64,000 bases of DNA, from the NCBI GenBank assembly GCA_038503035.1, contig JAVSML010025534.1, positions 321,041-385,040 of the forward strand. The letters are read 5' to 3'. The position numbers were made by a program, and so were the translations under genes. This document shows, in pieces, positions 11,470 through 22,785 of the stretch (its first letter is position 1; every line of letters starts with the position of its first letter). The notes under the pieces are model-generated. The model had not been told where the DNA came from. It was given only the letters and a program-made list of their open reading frames with translations, and made no database searches. This DNA is from Crocodylus rhombifer. Taxonomy: Eukaryota; Chordata; Crocodylia; Crocodylidae.

Positions 11470-11700
11470 AGCATCTTTACACATGCTCCGAGAGCCAGTC
11501 TAATTAAGCACGAGCAGCGTCTTGTGTATTCAGTGTCCCATGCTTCAAAAAGGTTGTGGGGGACTTATCGAGAGCTCACTTAATGAACCTTACTTAAAGA
11601 GCCCCCACTGCCATTTTCAAGCATGGGATACTGAATACACAAGACATGGAGGCTGCTGGAGTGTGCTAATTAGCGCAGTGCTGTAATTGTAGCACATCAG
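11470..11700. repeat. Foldback element with 35-bp inverted arms
   Basis: Arms 11519-11553 and 11611-11645 are reverse complements with about three mismatches over 35 bp. Outer segments (11501-11518 and 11652-11672, taattaagcac / gtgctaatta) extend the pairing imperfectly. The central part around gggggact/agcccccac also pairs. The whole could form a long hairpin. It has the form of a palindromic MITE, but no target duplication was found, so the family is unknown. Confidence 0.75.
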
Positions 11701-13628
11701 AGCAGCGTCTCCTCAAGTTTACAGGCACCAACAGGGAAAACTAGCAAAACATACCCATTTGATCATTTCATAGCTCTGAAGAAAATGAATTCTGGCTTTT
11801 CCTCCATCTTGTATTAGGAAAATTAGACACTCTGCTGATTCTTCCTAGTCTGATTGGTGACCCTGTTGCTTTATTGGTACTTTTTTCTGATGCTTTATTG
11901 GTGACAGTAACCTTCTTTGGCCAATTGATCTGGTGTTTCAGCCTTTCACTTTGAAATTTTAATTATACTATTACACCAATTTAAAATACATTTAAATTTA
12001 AAGTTATCTGCAATGAAATATTATGGTTGCTTTAATATAATATCTAGACAAAGATTTAGATTATATCATCATTCTAACTAGACAATTCCCAAATGATACC
12101 CATCTGTACATTTTCATCTTCAGAGCCCAGTCTCCAAACTTACCCTTACGTTCTGTTGTTTGGCTTCAAATGCACAATACTCTTTTAAAGTTGGTGCAGT
12201 TATGTTAATATAAAACTGGTGTTAGAACCAAAATGGTCCCAATATGTTTCAAAGTATGTCATTTAATATGCTGTACCAAAAAGAAACTTACTTTCAACAT
12301 TAATGCAAATTGGCTTCTATAGAAATTGCCATGTAGGTTGAAAACTGTCTGAAACCTGTAAACAACAGGTTGGTATAAGTTGCAAAACACACCATATTGG
12401 GGAAGCTTCAGAAATAGATGCTAAGTCCTATATTGGGAAAGAGCATGTTGGAAAAAAGTTACAAACATATTGTAAACATTAATAGCTGTAATATGATGTG
12501 AAACATGTAACATAATGGAAAGGAATTAGAGGTTGGACTAGGTTACATGTGAGGTCCCTTCCACGTTTGGATTCTGTGGATCTAGAAATAGAAAAAATAT
12601 GTGATGGGAAAATGAGATTCAAGGGTAAAAATGCAAATGAACACACATGAGGAAAGTCATTCAAAGCACAGAAAATCAAGAAAAGGGAAAAAAATTGGTG
12701 GCAAAGCCCAGTGGACTCCAGAGATGAATAAGATATAGATTCCTTCATGGAAAGTGGTGGAAGCTCCTAAGCAAGGCTGTACAGTATGCTAATACTTACA
12801 CTGAAATAAATAATTCTGAATGGACTGACTAAATGAACTAATTTCCTTACATTGAGAAACCATGTAACGTCATCTTGAGGACTGCAAACACTCCACAAGT
12901 TACTTGTAGTGACACATTACAGTCTCAAGGGAAAAAAAATGAATTGGCTCATCAGAATGCGATAGGAATGTCATTGTGGCTCCTTAAGTAAAAGACAGGT
13001 TGGGGAAGTACAAACTGTTAGCTCAGTCCCATTTCTTTTAGTTTTATGTTTCTCACGTACTTGCTATTTAGTACTTGATCATAAATCAAAGAATAAGCTG
13101 ACACACTAAGTGCAATGGGTTGCATGCATATCTTAAAGCTTATTACAGGTAAACCAAGAACTCCCATATCATGTTAATCATCTAGGTAATAATATAAAGT
13201 ACACTTGATTCCCTTGAGGGGCTTCGCTCTTAGACAATAAAATTTAAACGTTTTATTCCCATTGAGAAGAGTTAATTATACAAGCCCTCCGACTGCTCAA
13301 GTGAAATATTAATGTTACCAAATAGGGACTTCTGAAGCTGATTTTCTATTTTATTTAATTCACTTTTGGTTTTATGTGTTACATACATTGCTGGGGTATA
13401 TGATACAGTTGAAAGTCTTTGTTGTTGCAGCTTAGCGGCATGACATTGGAGATTAGGAAGTTGTACTATCTCATGCTTTAGCTCGAATGAATGCATTACA
13501 GCTCAGTTTCATTATATGGTGGTTTTCATCATGATTCAGCATTCCAGTATGGTTATGATGTGTCGGCTCTTATGCTAGTTCAATGTCTAGAAACATTTTT
13601 GTGTGACAGAGTAAGTTATATTTACTGT
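11701..13628. other. No recognised feature
   Basis: AT-rich DNA with short A/T runs. No LINE, SINE or transposon ends could be seen, and no ORF carries recognisable similarity. Confidence 0.45.
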
Positions 13629-13631
13629 ATG

Positions 13632-13744
13632 TAGTGGGTGGCCATGCTGGCCTGAATGTACCTGCTCTTGGAAGCTATGCAGTCCTGGGCCAGGTCCTAG
13701 CGCCCAGCAGGAGACCAGATGGGAATCCCAAGTGCTGTTGATAC
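13632..13744 (+). pseudogene. 5S rRNA-derived pseudogene
   Basis: Nucleotide order follows vertebrate 5S rRNA: ggccat at 13640, cctgaa at 13651, ggaagctatgcag at 13670 (5S has ggaagctaagcag), then gggcc, ggagacc at 13710 and tgggaatcccaagtgctgt up to 13739. About 10-12 bases of the gatctcgtct region are missing and several substitutions break helices, so it cannot be a working 5S gene. RNA polymerase III internal control elements are only partly kept. Alternative: the head of a 5S-derived SINE (SINE3 or AmnSINE type), but no tRNA-like or conserved core part is seen downstream. No T-run terminator follows directly. Confidence 0.82.
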
Positions 13745-15185
13745 AAGCAAGTTGATACGTGTAACTGAACACTTGCCGAGTGCTTGATCATTGAAACTGA
13801 ATGAGTGGCATGACTTTGTTTGGCCCAATCAGTTAGAGAGATAAACACAAGGCTTGTTACAGAAAAGTAGAGGGAGGCACAGTGTTAATCAAGAACTCCT
13901 CGAGATACCTCTGTAGCAATGAAAAAGATCCAGAGATCTGTATCACCCTCACAGAGCAGACAAGACCTCACCTTCCTAACAACTGCATTTAAAGGAATTT
14001 GTGCATCAACAGCAGAACTAAATTTAGCTACTCTCAAAGATCCAGCCCTGCCTTGAAGAAAGCGTCAAGTTTATGCTGAGTACACAATAGCTGACGTGCC
14101 TGCCTACCAATCATTTGCTCATAATATCCCCCAGGTAGTTTACAATGTTGGCATGCTCCATTTGCAGTACAGTATTTGGATTTTTGGCCTGCTTGGCATA
14201 CAGTATCACTCTGCTCTTCCGCAGCTGTCAGATTAATCAGATTCCTTTTTTTTTTGTTTTATCTGGGTTGGCTTTATTCCCAGATTCTAAATGAAAGAGA
14301 GAGCATTTTGCTTGACCATCCCATTCCAACCATTAAACACTGTGACTTCAGGCTTGGATGCTGTAATGGTCTCTTCAAGCTGCTAGCAGCCTGTCCGGTG
14401 TTTACTTTTTTCCAGTTAGCAATCTACTGGTATATAACACTGGAGAAAATCCAGTGGAGACTAGGGCTGAGAATGTGTCTGGCCACTAAACTCTCTGGGA
14501 GACTGCAGATGGGAGCGGGAAGCTAATACTATCCCAGTTCAAAGCTTTGACTTCTGGTGTAAATCCAGAGTTAACGCCTCTGAAGTAAGTGAAGTTTCTG
14601 GAGATTTGTACTAATACAATGACAGTCCATTAACCTTGCAGAGTTTCTCAAAGAGAAATTATGAACTAAAATATAGTGTCATTAAGGGGGGTGGGGCATT
14701 TAGTCATTTGGAAACTATGGTAAACAAAGTGTTAAACTTTTGCAAAGTGTTATCAAGATGCTGATTTGTCATACAGAAAATGTCACAATAATTATTAGTT
14801 GATATATCCCAATTTAGGCCTCCAGTCATGAATGGATTCTCTACTTGCATTACTAGTTATTAGCATCAAGAAATCAATGCATGTCATATTATAACACAAT
14901 GCCATCCTGTAAATTATACATTGTACTGCAAAACTAACAAAGCTTATTTAACACTTCATTTCCATAAGCAGCATCCATCAGATAAAAAAAATAGATTTAA
15001 TTTCACATAAGTTTTTCTTACTGCATTGCTCATGTAAGATGCTAAAACTTGGTTATTTTGCAGTTATTCTTTCTTGTTTCTTGCAAGCTGCAGGGGATTT
15101 CTAATGGCAGTTTTGCAATTTGTACATTCTAAAGAATTCTTAGGTGACGATTAAGTTGGAATGTCTTTGGGAAGAGCAGCCACGC
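13745..15185. other. No recognised feature
   Basis: Contains a 116-codon open frame (14176-14526) rich in hydrophobic residues, judged to be chance. The rest is AT-rich. No repeat ends seen. Confidence 0.45.
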
Positions 15186-15189
15186 ATCA

Positions 15190-16018
15190 GGGTAGGCTGA
15201 TGATCCAGGTGAACCTAGACAGATTAATTAAATGGGCAGACCAGAACCAGATGCTATTCAACACCGAGAAGTGTAAAGTGCTGCATCTGGGGAAGAAACA
15301 TCCGCAACAAACTTACAGGCTCGGTGGTGCTACACTAGCTAGCTAGCACCATGTCCAAAATGGACCTGGGGGTCATAATTGACCATAAAATGAATATAAG
15401 CTACAGTTAGCAAAGCAAACAATATGCTGGCATGCATCAACTGATGCATCTCAAGCAAAACTAAGGAAGTTATTCTCCTGCTCTGCTCGGTATTGGTGAG
15501 GCTGCAGCTGGAGTACTGCATCCAGCTCTGGGTGCCACACATCAAGAAGGATGTGGAGAAGCTTGAGAGAGTCCAGGGAAGAGCGACTCGTATGATTAGA
15601 GGCCTGAAGAGAAAGCAATATGAGGAAGGGCTGACAGATATGGGACTGTTCAGTTTAGAAAAAAGAAGACTTTGGGAGGATTTGGAGGCAGCTTACAAAT
15701 CTATCAGGGGAGAGCATTGGGAGCTAGGTGAACAACTATTCACCAAAGCACCCTAGGGGAAAACAGGAGCAATGGTCATAAACTCCTAAAAGGTTTTAGA
15801 CTGGATATAAGGAAAAACTTCCTTATGGTTGGTATGACCAGACCCTGGAATAGACTCCCAGTGGAGTGGTGCAGGCACCTACCCTGGAGATCATCAAAAG
15901 CAGACTGAACACACACCTTGCTGGGTTTATTTGACCCAGCATTCCTGCCCAGAGCAGGGGGGCTGGACCTGATAATCCCACGAGGTCCCTTCCAGCCCTA
16001 TACTTGTGTGAATCTGCA
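15190..16018 (+). mobile_element. CR1 LINE 3' end
   Basis: Reads NLDRLIKWADQNQMLFNTEK and CKVLHLGKKHPQQTYRLGG (15210-15330), then after a frame change LQLEYCIQLWVPHIKKDVEK through FSLEKRRLWEDLEAAYKSIR (15500-15720). Beyond a stop near 15753 come the FRLDIRK-equivalent and the 3' UTR with gaggtcccttccagcc, ending near gtgtgaatctgcaaatc. At least four frame breaks. Confidence 0.94.
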
Positions 16019-16059
16019 AATCAGTGAAACATGACTGAAATTGAGCTTTGAATACATAA

Positions 16060-16520
16060 GAGTGGTGCATCTACATATGCCTTTGATCCAAGATCAGTTG
16101 TAAGTAAATTACTCGCAAGTAGATGCTCCCAGGCAGGTGTCTACACATGCAGGGACATGGCTGCAGATTTGCTGCTCGTAGCAACAAACTGCTGCCACTT
16201 CCTGTGGCCCTGCAATGGGCCCCTGCCACCACCAGGGGGAGCTCAAGGCTCCAGTTGCAGCTGCCAGCAGCCCAGCCACCTTGAAAAGCCAGCCCTACTC
16301 TCTGCTCCTTGGCTAGACACTTCCCTGGCCAGGAGCACCATGCACATGCAGGGGCAGCCTCTACTGCCGTCACTGCCTCTGCTTCCCTGTGCCATGGCTG
16401 CCTCTGGCAGCAACGACCAGTGCCCCGGGCTCCTGCTGGCCCCCACACCTTAATGACATTTAACATTCCACAGACGTAGTATGGTGTAGGTGTAATGTGT
16501 AACTTCATCCTAAGAATAAT
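16060..16520. repeat. GC-rich MITE-related block
   Basis: Opens with ggtgcatctac (16064), has gtagatgctccc about 60 bp later and gtgtctacac near 16138. All three are variants of the end sequence of the GGGTGCRTCTACAY family. The interior to 16450 is GC-rich, like the inner part of the 724-bp member at 44802. Exact borders and target duplications are not recognisable. Open frames on both strands (16071-16535) follow base composition and are not genes. Confidence 0.45.
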
Positions 16521-16527
16521 CTGCGTT

Positions 16528-16779
16528 GGGCTCATCTACATGAGATGCTACATCACCACAGTGATGAGCGACGATGATGGAGCTCATTGCTAGGGCAACC
16601 TAGTGTCAGCAGGCATGAACCATGATGTCAACGCTGCTGCTCAGTAGCAACAAGCTACTGCTCAGTACCATCGAAAGCGACTCATGTAGCATCGGGACTG
16701 TGCAGTAATGGTGGTTAAGCAAGTACTGAATGACTGCGCAGTAATAATTGTGCAGTCCGGTGCATGGGCAGATGCATCC
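16528..16779 (+). mobile_element. MITE, GGGTGCRTCTACAY family
   Basis: Left end gggctcatctacatgag, right end gcagatgcatcc. The interior shares phrases such as gcaggcatgaaccatgat and ggactgtgcagtaa with the reverse complement of the 195-bp element at 52862-53056, showing they are one family. Repeated cagtag/gcagta units are present. No coding capacity. Confidence 0.7.
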
Positions 16780-17728
16780 TCTGTAAACTCCTTAGTTCCT
16801 GCAGGACAAGCTCATCCTCTTTGTCTTGCATGAGTTGGTAAAAGTAAACCTCAGGTTAAAACCAATTTCAGCTATCAACTAAAATTATATGCAATTCTCA
16901 TTTCACTAGTTTTAACACTACTTTTAATCACTATGCATAATGTCAGGTGTCTACAAAGCTGACCATTTTTCCAGTCATGTTTTAACAGAGGATCTTAACA
17001 TCCACTAACAGATTCATATGGCCTAACTACTTTGTATTCTTACATATCCATAACCATTCATTTCTATGTTCCAGGCGGTATTTTTGTTGGGGGTTGTTTT
17101 TGTATGGTGTAGTTTGGAAAGAGAGCCTCACAGATGGTAAATCAATCCCACTAGATATAGATTTTGATTTGATCTGAGGGTGAACAACCTAGTTCTACCT
17201 GTGTGCCCCCAAAAATGGCTTAGGGTGTAAATTTGGGGAGAAAATGAGCTAAACCAAGAAACTAATCAAACCAATAATAAGTTGCTAAATTAGCGTGCTG
17301 CACCGCACAAGTTTTTCTTCACAAGAGAAGGATGAACGAACAAACATGTGCACCTTAGTCGTGCTGTTTATGGCACTCCTGGAGGGTGCTTGGACACTGT
17401 GATAGGTGCAGTGCAAGGACCTACACCGAACAGAAATAGTTAAGACAGTCCCCAAGATGAAAAAAAACTGGATCCATTTAACTTGATTCACTTACTCTTT
17501 TTTGTCAGTCTGAAAGATGCATAGCTTTGTTGATTTCAGGACTCTTAATTTACTCTGATGGCAGACAGGAAACACAGCCTTTGTGCTTATTGAAGAAAGA
17601 CAGCAAACCTGTTTCCTGGCAAAGTTGCTAATAATTGTGGCTCACCTGAAAAAATGTGCAAGTCGGACTGAATAGGTAAAGTGCAGCCATTCCTGATCTG
17701 TATATTATGGAAACAGAATTGTTAGAAA
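16780..17728. other. No recognised feature
   Basis: Single-copy-looking DNA between a MITE and an old CR1. Nothing further can be supported. Confidence 0.45.
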
Positions 17729-17729
17729 A

Positions 17730-18475
17730 TAGTGGTGGAGGAGTCATCAGGAAGTCAGCTACTCCAACCCCGGCTCAAGGCAAGATCAGCCAGACGTGTT
17801 TGACTAGCTTCCACTTTAAACATTCCCAGGATGGAAAGTCCACAGCCTCTTAGGTAATCTGTTCTTGTACTTAACCAACCACCTTCATATTTAATAGGTT
17901 TTTCCTAATGTCCAACCTGAACTCGTGGTTGCAACTGAAGGCCATTGCTTCTTGTCCTGTCCTTTCTGGACACAGAGAACAGTCAATAACCATCCTCTTT
18001 ATAATAACTTTCTGTATCTGAGGACTATTATCAAATCTCCCTTCAATCTCTTCTTCTCCAGAATACATAATCACGCTTTCACCAGACTCTTCTGGTATGT
18101 CTCGGTTCCTAGACTTCTAATCAGTTTTGTTGCTGTCATTTGGACTTTTCTGATTTGTCCATGTATTTCTTGAAGTGCATCTCCCAAAATTGTACACAGT
18201 GAAGCAGGTGAGAATAAGTGCTGAATAAAGTAGAAGAATCACTTGAATAATTCACTCCTGTATGATATTGGAATTTTTTTTGCAATAAAAGCATGCTGTT
18301 GACTCGTATTCTCCTTTATATTCATCTTGAGGTTGTTCACAACTCCCCAGGACCTTTTCTGCAGTACTTCAGCCTAGCTAGTCATTCTCCATTTTCTATT
18401 TACCCATTTGGTTGTTCCATCCTCCGTGCAGTACTTTGAACTTTCCCTTACTGAATTTCATTCAGTTCTTTCAGA
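17730..18475 (-). mobile_element. Old CR1 LINE 3' half, antisense
   Basis: The 3' end lies near 17730, with decayed gtggaggagtcatcagg and ctactccaacccc. The plus-strand phrases tttttcctaatgtccaacctgaac (17897 on, minus-strand FRLDIRK region), ctccagaat (18056) and a Leu/Trp-rich part to about 18470 follow CR1 ORF2 in reverse. It is more diverged than the copies at 8485 or 24564. No open frame above 70 codons agrees with RT. Confidence 0.82.
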
Positions 18476-18572
18476 CCTGAGCAGATGAGCACTGGCTGAA
18501 GCTAGCATGCCTCTCTTGGGGGCACCTGGGTGGCCACAGGACAGTGAACTAAGGTGGTTCACTACTGGACCT

Positions 18573-18698
18573 AGGACAGAAGTTTGATATACTGCTATAA
18601 CCTAAAACAATTAAGTCAAACACTACATCCATGTGGATCTATCTTAAACTGGGTTCTGCCATTTTGAAACTGGTCTAGGTATGCCAAACTTCTGTTCT
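18573..18698. repeat. Inverted-repeat pair, possible foldback MITE
   Basis: aggacagaagtttg (18573-18586) and caaacttctgttct (18685-18698) are inverted with one mismatch, and ctagg/cctag-type phrases flank both. This may be a decayed palindromic element about 200 bp long. Confidence 0.35.
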
Positions 18699-18934
18699 GT
18701 TACAGGTCTAGACTGGTTTCCCATCACTTATACTGGTTTATCTTCACTGTCTGTACCAAGCCCTAGTTTAAAAAACTAATTTATATATTGCAGTTCTTAC
18801 CTCCTTGCAGAGGGCCTTGGTATTGTGGGCTGGGCGTCTGCCAGGCAGCGACAAATCTGGGTCTCTGTTTCTCTGCTTATTAGCTCACACCTCACTTATC
18901 TCCTCACACCATCCTTCGAAGGACCTGGCAGCAC

Positions 18935-18970
18935 CCCAGGATGCTGCAGCACCCTGGTTGAGAATCGCTG
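18935..18970. mobile_element. hAT-type terminal remnant
   Basis: The right edge reads accctggttgagaatcgctg, whose reverse complement begins cagcgattctcaacc, close to common hAT ends (cagtggttctcaacc). The matching left end was not found, so the element is truncated or strongly decayed. Confidence 0.4.
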
Positions 18971-20744
18971 GTATAGACTCAGCGCCATCACCCGGTAGAC
19001 ATTGCTGCCACTTCTGTCACCTTGCAATGACCCTTCAGAAAACTCACCCAGTTTTGGCAGACAAAGGAGATGATGCTTGGCTATTTTTAGACTAAGTAAC
19101 AAGATGCAGAATTTAAGGAAAGGAGCCTGGGAGCACTTCCTTTCTTGACAGGATAATCCTTCCCTGGTACATTTCCAAAAAAAACATAGCTGGAGATGGC
19201 TTAGAGTGGGGACTGGAGACACCAGAGAGAAATGACCTTGTCTTCAGTTTCTTTCTGTCTCATATTCCGAGTCTCTCACCGCAGATCACTCTACCTACTT
19301 TTTCCATGTGTGCAGAACCAATTCAAGGGGAGTCTGTTTCCCAAATAAAGAGCAACAATGGGAAAGAGGGATTTCTGTGCCCCCTCTTGACTAGTCCTAG
19401 AACCCTTAACAAAAAAAGAATCGATATGATATCCAGCATATCTGCAGAAGGAGGGAGAATGGTTCAATGCACAAATTAGTCCGAGGTCAGGCTCAGTAGC
19501 TCAGGTCTTAGAGGAGCCCATTGTTAAACATCAGTATGGAACAAAACCTCCCCATTATGAGCAGCCAAATCGCAGTCAAAATATACAGCAAACAGCTCAT
19601 TAATCTGGGGGCTACCTAGAAGCACATTGCAGTTTCCCGCTTGCCTTATTTTTCCTTTGAGTGCCTTGAAGCACTGTCATTCATTACCTGTCACATTAAA
19701 AGCAAATGCTGAACCTTTTGGCATGTGTAACATTTGAAAAACAACAGAACTCAGTTGTTTGGACCTGCCAAAGGCCAGAGACGCGCACACAACCATGCAA
19801 AATATTTAGAGCAGTCTAACTTCTGAGAGAGCTACTTAAATTCAGCTCTGCTATTTACTTTGGGGCATATTTTGAAAACAAATGCTGATCCCACATTATC
19901 CAAAAACTAATTAAGATGCCACTGTTGTAATTCTTTCTCTCTTTATAAAGCTTGTCCACTATTAGTGTGAGAATGTTCTACTTAGTAGCTTCTGGCAGCG
20001 GCAACAACCTTCATATCTGTTGCTCTGACCTTCCATCTCTTTTTCAAATATAAACTAGAAACATTTTTTTTCCCCCTTGCCTATACCTTTGAATTTCTTC
20101 CTCCCTTTCCTATTATTGTTTATGCTGTGCAGCTATCAGGGATGCAGAATAAGAAGGTATCATGCTAGAAAAGCAGATAGGAAAATCATGACACTGAAAT
20201 AGCTCAATTCAGCCCTTCTTTGAAGGTTTGATCTAGGATGGTAGAGGGTAGTGAAAAGTTTAATAAAAGTATCAAGTTCTTAAGCCAGTATTTGTTCAGC
20301 TTCATGAAGAAAACAGTACGCCAAATGAAGAAAGACGAATATAAGAGCCACATCAATGGAATACACTGATATGCACAGATGCTGATTTTCTCTGTTTACA
20401 AATCACAAATTCTCCGATTAAAACCCCCAGATCTGCTTTTTTCCACAATTAAAATGAAAACCCACCATATATACATAGGTGTCAGTTGAACAACATGTCT
20501 TATTGATATATTTACAATTTTTAAGCAATCTGGAAGCCTACCAGTGCCTCAACCAGTATAATAAAATACATTATACATTTGGCACTTCTTTACATTTTGG
20601 CACTTGATTTTGGCTTTTTTATCATGGAAAGTCAGAACTTCCCCTGCCCCCTTCACTCACCAGGATGCGAGTCCAGCTGCAGCTGTCCCCCTGCACTGCT
20701 TTGTGGTGCTGAGCAGCCCTGATATGCCAGTGCCCTGTCCACAC
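18971..20744. other. No recognised repeat
   Basis: Mixed composition. The part from 19600 to 20120 looks single-copy. No exon or RNA gene recognised. Confidence 0.45.
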
Positions 20745-21038
20745 TGTTGCCCCTCACTCCCAAGCCACAGCCCCCCAGCCCTGCTGGTGTCCCTCACTCC
20801 CCAGTCACAGCTCCCTGGCCCAGTCAGTGCCCCTCACTCAGGACCTACAGAACCCTGGTCCTGCTGGTGCCCCTCACTCCCAACCTGCAGCCCCCCCCCC
20901 ACCCAGGTGTCCCTCACTCCCAACCCTCAGCCCCCAGGCCCGACCACTTGCCTTCTCTCCCCAACCCGCAGCCCCCCCGCCTCTGCTGGTGCCCCTCACT
21001 CATGACCCATAGCCCCCTATAACCCCCAGCCCTGCCAG
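20745..21038. repeat. Minisatellite, about 7 units of 40-43 bp
   Basis: Units begin near 20745, 20788, 20828, 20868, 20908, 20949 and 20990. Each starts with a tgcccctcactcc-type phrase, has a cag then a C-run in the middle, and ends ctgctgg or similar. Units differ by substitutions and by the length of the C-run. The C-rich strand is the plus strand, so the minus strand is G-rich. It is tandem and continuous, with no spacers. Confidence 0.88.
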
Positions 21039-21870
21039 AAGGAGCCCCCAGCTGCCAGGGCTACTGGGCCAGGGATCCGAGTCCACAACCACTTGCCCAG
21101 CCCCAGGAGCACCTGAGCCCTGGCTGCCACCTGTGGGAGGTGGCAGATGCTGTGGCTAGAGCAGTGCACAGAGCCTGGCTACCCTCCCCCATGGGTGGCA
21201 CAGCTGGAGTGGAGCCCATGTTGGGGGGAGCAGATGTTGGCTGGCAGCTCCAGGCTTGGGGCTCCCCATCCTTCTCTGCCCCTTGGGAGGGCTGCAGGGA
21301 GCTCCATGCCACTATGGAGAGATGCTCCCTGCCCACCCAGCAGCAGTGGGGAGTACAACCCCACCCTGCCACCCCCTGCTGCAGCCGGGTAGACAAGATG
21401 CACCTCACCATGGTGACACTGAGCTCCTGGAAGTGGCACCAAGCCTCCTTGCCCTGCTTTGTTGTGCCACCCTGCGACACAGATGCCCTGGGGGGAGGCA
21501 GCCCAAGCCTGCAGTGGGCAGCCTGCATCTGCCTCCACCCTACGCACAAATCTGAGGGGCACGTACTCCCCCATGCCCCACCCCCAGGAGTGCATGCAGT
21601 GGTGGGGAACAAGCCCCCCTGCCATCCCCCAGATGAGCTGCCTGTGGCTCTGTCCCACTGCCTGCCTGGGCCTTGTGGTTGCACATTCCTGCCCTGGCCC
21701 TGGACCCAAAGCCCCAGGCCCCACGCACCACTCCAGCAGGGCAGCACCCCCAGCCCCAGCCCTGCCTAACTCCCTTCCTTCCTCTCTCACTATGGGGGCC
21801 TCAATTTCCTCCCTGCTCCAGACTTACCTGTGCGGCGCTGCCCTCCATGCTGCCTTTCAAAGGAAGACTC
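21039..21870. other. GC-rich, CpG-poor block
   Basis: Strongly GC-rich but dominated by ccc, ctg, cag and tgg words with few CG dinucleotides, so it is not a CpG island. Open frames up to 228 codons occur on both strands at once (21747-21061, 21790-21179, 21140-21769), as expected from few A/T stops. No protein family recognised. Probably the decayed interior of a repeat, perhaps the source of the minisatellite beside it. Confidence 0.6.
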
Positions 21871-22104
21871 TTTCAAAGGAAAAAAAAAAACTGTGTTTTT
21901 TCTCCACATTTTCTCATGTTTTTCCATGGTGAGTGGAAAACCTGGATCCCTGGTGATATGGATATAGAAGGCAATGTTGTTTCATGGCTGAGAAATACTG
22001 AACTCATCAGGACTTGTTACCTATCATCCTTTACTTGCTATATGGGACTTTTAGGATCATATTTTGCTAATTGCTACAAGTTCTTTTCCTCTCGCCATGT
22101 GAAG

Positions 22105-22330
22105 TAATGATGATGATGATGGGTGATCCCTCGTGAATGAGTAAGATTGTCTTCCAAGGGTCTGAATAGTGAGTCTCCAGGTGGCTGTATACCCCAATTC
22201 TAGATCCACGTCTTCTCGCAGTGAGGACAGGTGTTTGCAGGAGGCATGGGCACTGCGTTGCTGTGTTGGATAGTCTGAGGTTTTTTTCGTAATTGAAGTG
22301 TAGAATGAATTCAGTTTCATTGTTCTGTTT
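22105..22330 (-). mobile_element. 3' end of a zinc-finger LINE with (ATC)n tail
   Basis: Minus-strand reading gives a C-x2-C half (CPHCEKTW) and, after a one-base frameshift, SRIGVYSHLETH, which together make a C2H2 finger with Cys-x2-Cys-x12-His-x3-His spacing. Next comes WKTILLIHEGS, and then the sequence runs into repeated atc triplets (22105-22120 on the plus strand shows gatgatgat). This C-terminal finger plus triplet tail marks a non-LTR family distinct from CR1. A longer copy lies at 38290-40180. Clade assignment (perhaps RTE-like) is uncertain. Confidence 0.6.
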
Positions 22331-22404
22331 TGAAGATTCAGGAGACAGACACTGAAATACTCATCTTTTATGCATCTCTTACGTTCCTACATTGTGTCTT
22401 AGAG

Positions 22405-22777
22405 CAGTGGTCACTGTCTGGTAGATCTCGGAGCCTCTTGCAGTAGATCTTGGAGCCTCTTGGAGTTGATCCTAGGCTGGGGTCGGGGGGCTGAGTGCCC
22501 GCGTGCATGCCAGCAGGTCGATCATGGGAGAGGAAAGGGATGGGGACTAGATCAAGGCCCCCATGGTGATGGACACTGCCACAGAGGTAGGAGCAGGGGG
22601 AAGTAGAGTGGTGCCCTGGCTGTGTGGGACTTACCTGCTGGGGAGGCACACCCCCAAATATATTTTTTTCAACAGACTTACCTGCTGTGCAGGGGGGTGG
22701 TGGTGGCACACAGTAGATCTTGGGTTGCTTTTAAATGCCAGAGGTGATCTCCTACTTAAAAAGGTTGGAAACCACTG
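22405..22777. mobile_element. Non-autonomous hAT element (373 bp), perfect 8-bp TSD
   Basis: Left end cagtggtcact, right end ggttggaaaccactg. The flanks tcttagag (22397-22404) and tcttagag (22778-22785) are identical. The ends share cagtggt and are otherwise diverged. The interior holds a direct repeat, gtagatctcggagcctcttg followed by gtagatcttggagcctcttg (22422-22463). No transposase fragment is visible. Confidence 0.9.
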
Positions 22778-22785
22778 TCTTAGAG

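Noticed and set aside
13632..13744. Functional 5S rRNA gene
   Set aside because: Internal deletion and substitutions break the fold and control region; no terminator directly after.
14176..14526. 116-codon frame with a hydrophobic segment
   Set aside because: No homology recognised, no splice sites in the right places, and it includes an artificial run of Phe/Leu from T-rich DNA.
20745..21038. Array of repeats resembling a CRISPR
   Set aside because: Units are contiguous without spacers, imperfect, and in a vertebrate genome; a minisatellite.
21061..21932. Long open frames on both strands (up to 228 codons)
   Set aside because: Overlapping frames on both strands in GC-rich, low-complexity DNA; no protein family, no start context or splice pattern.
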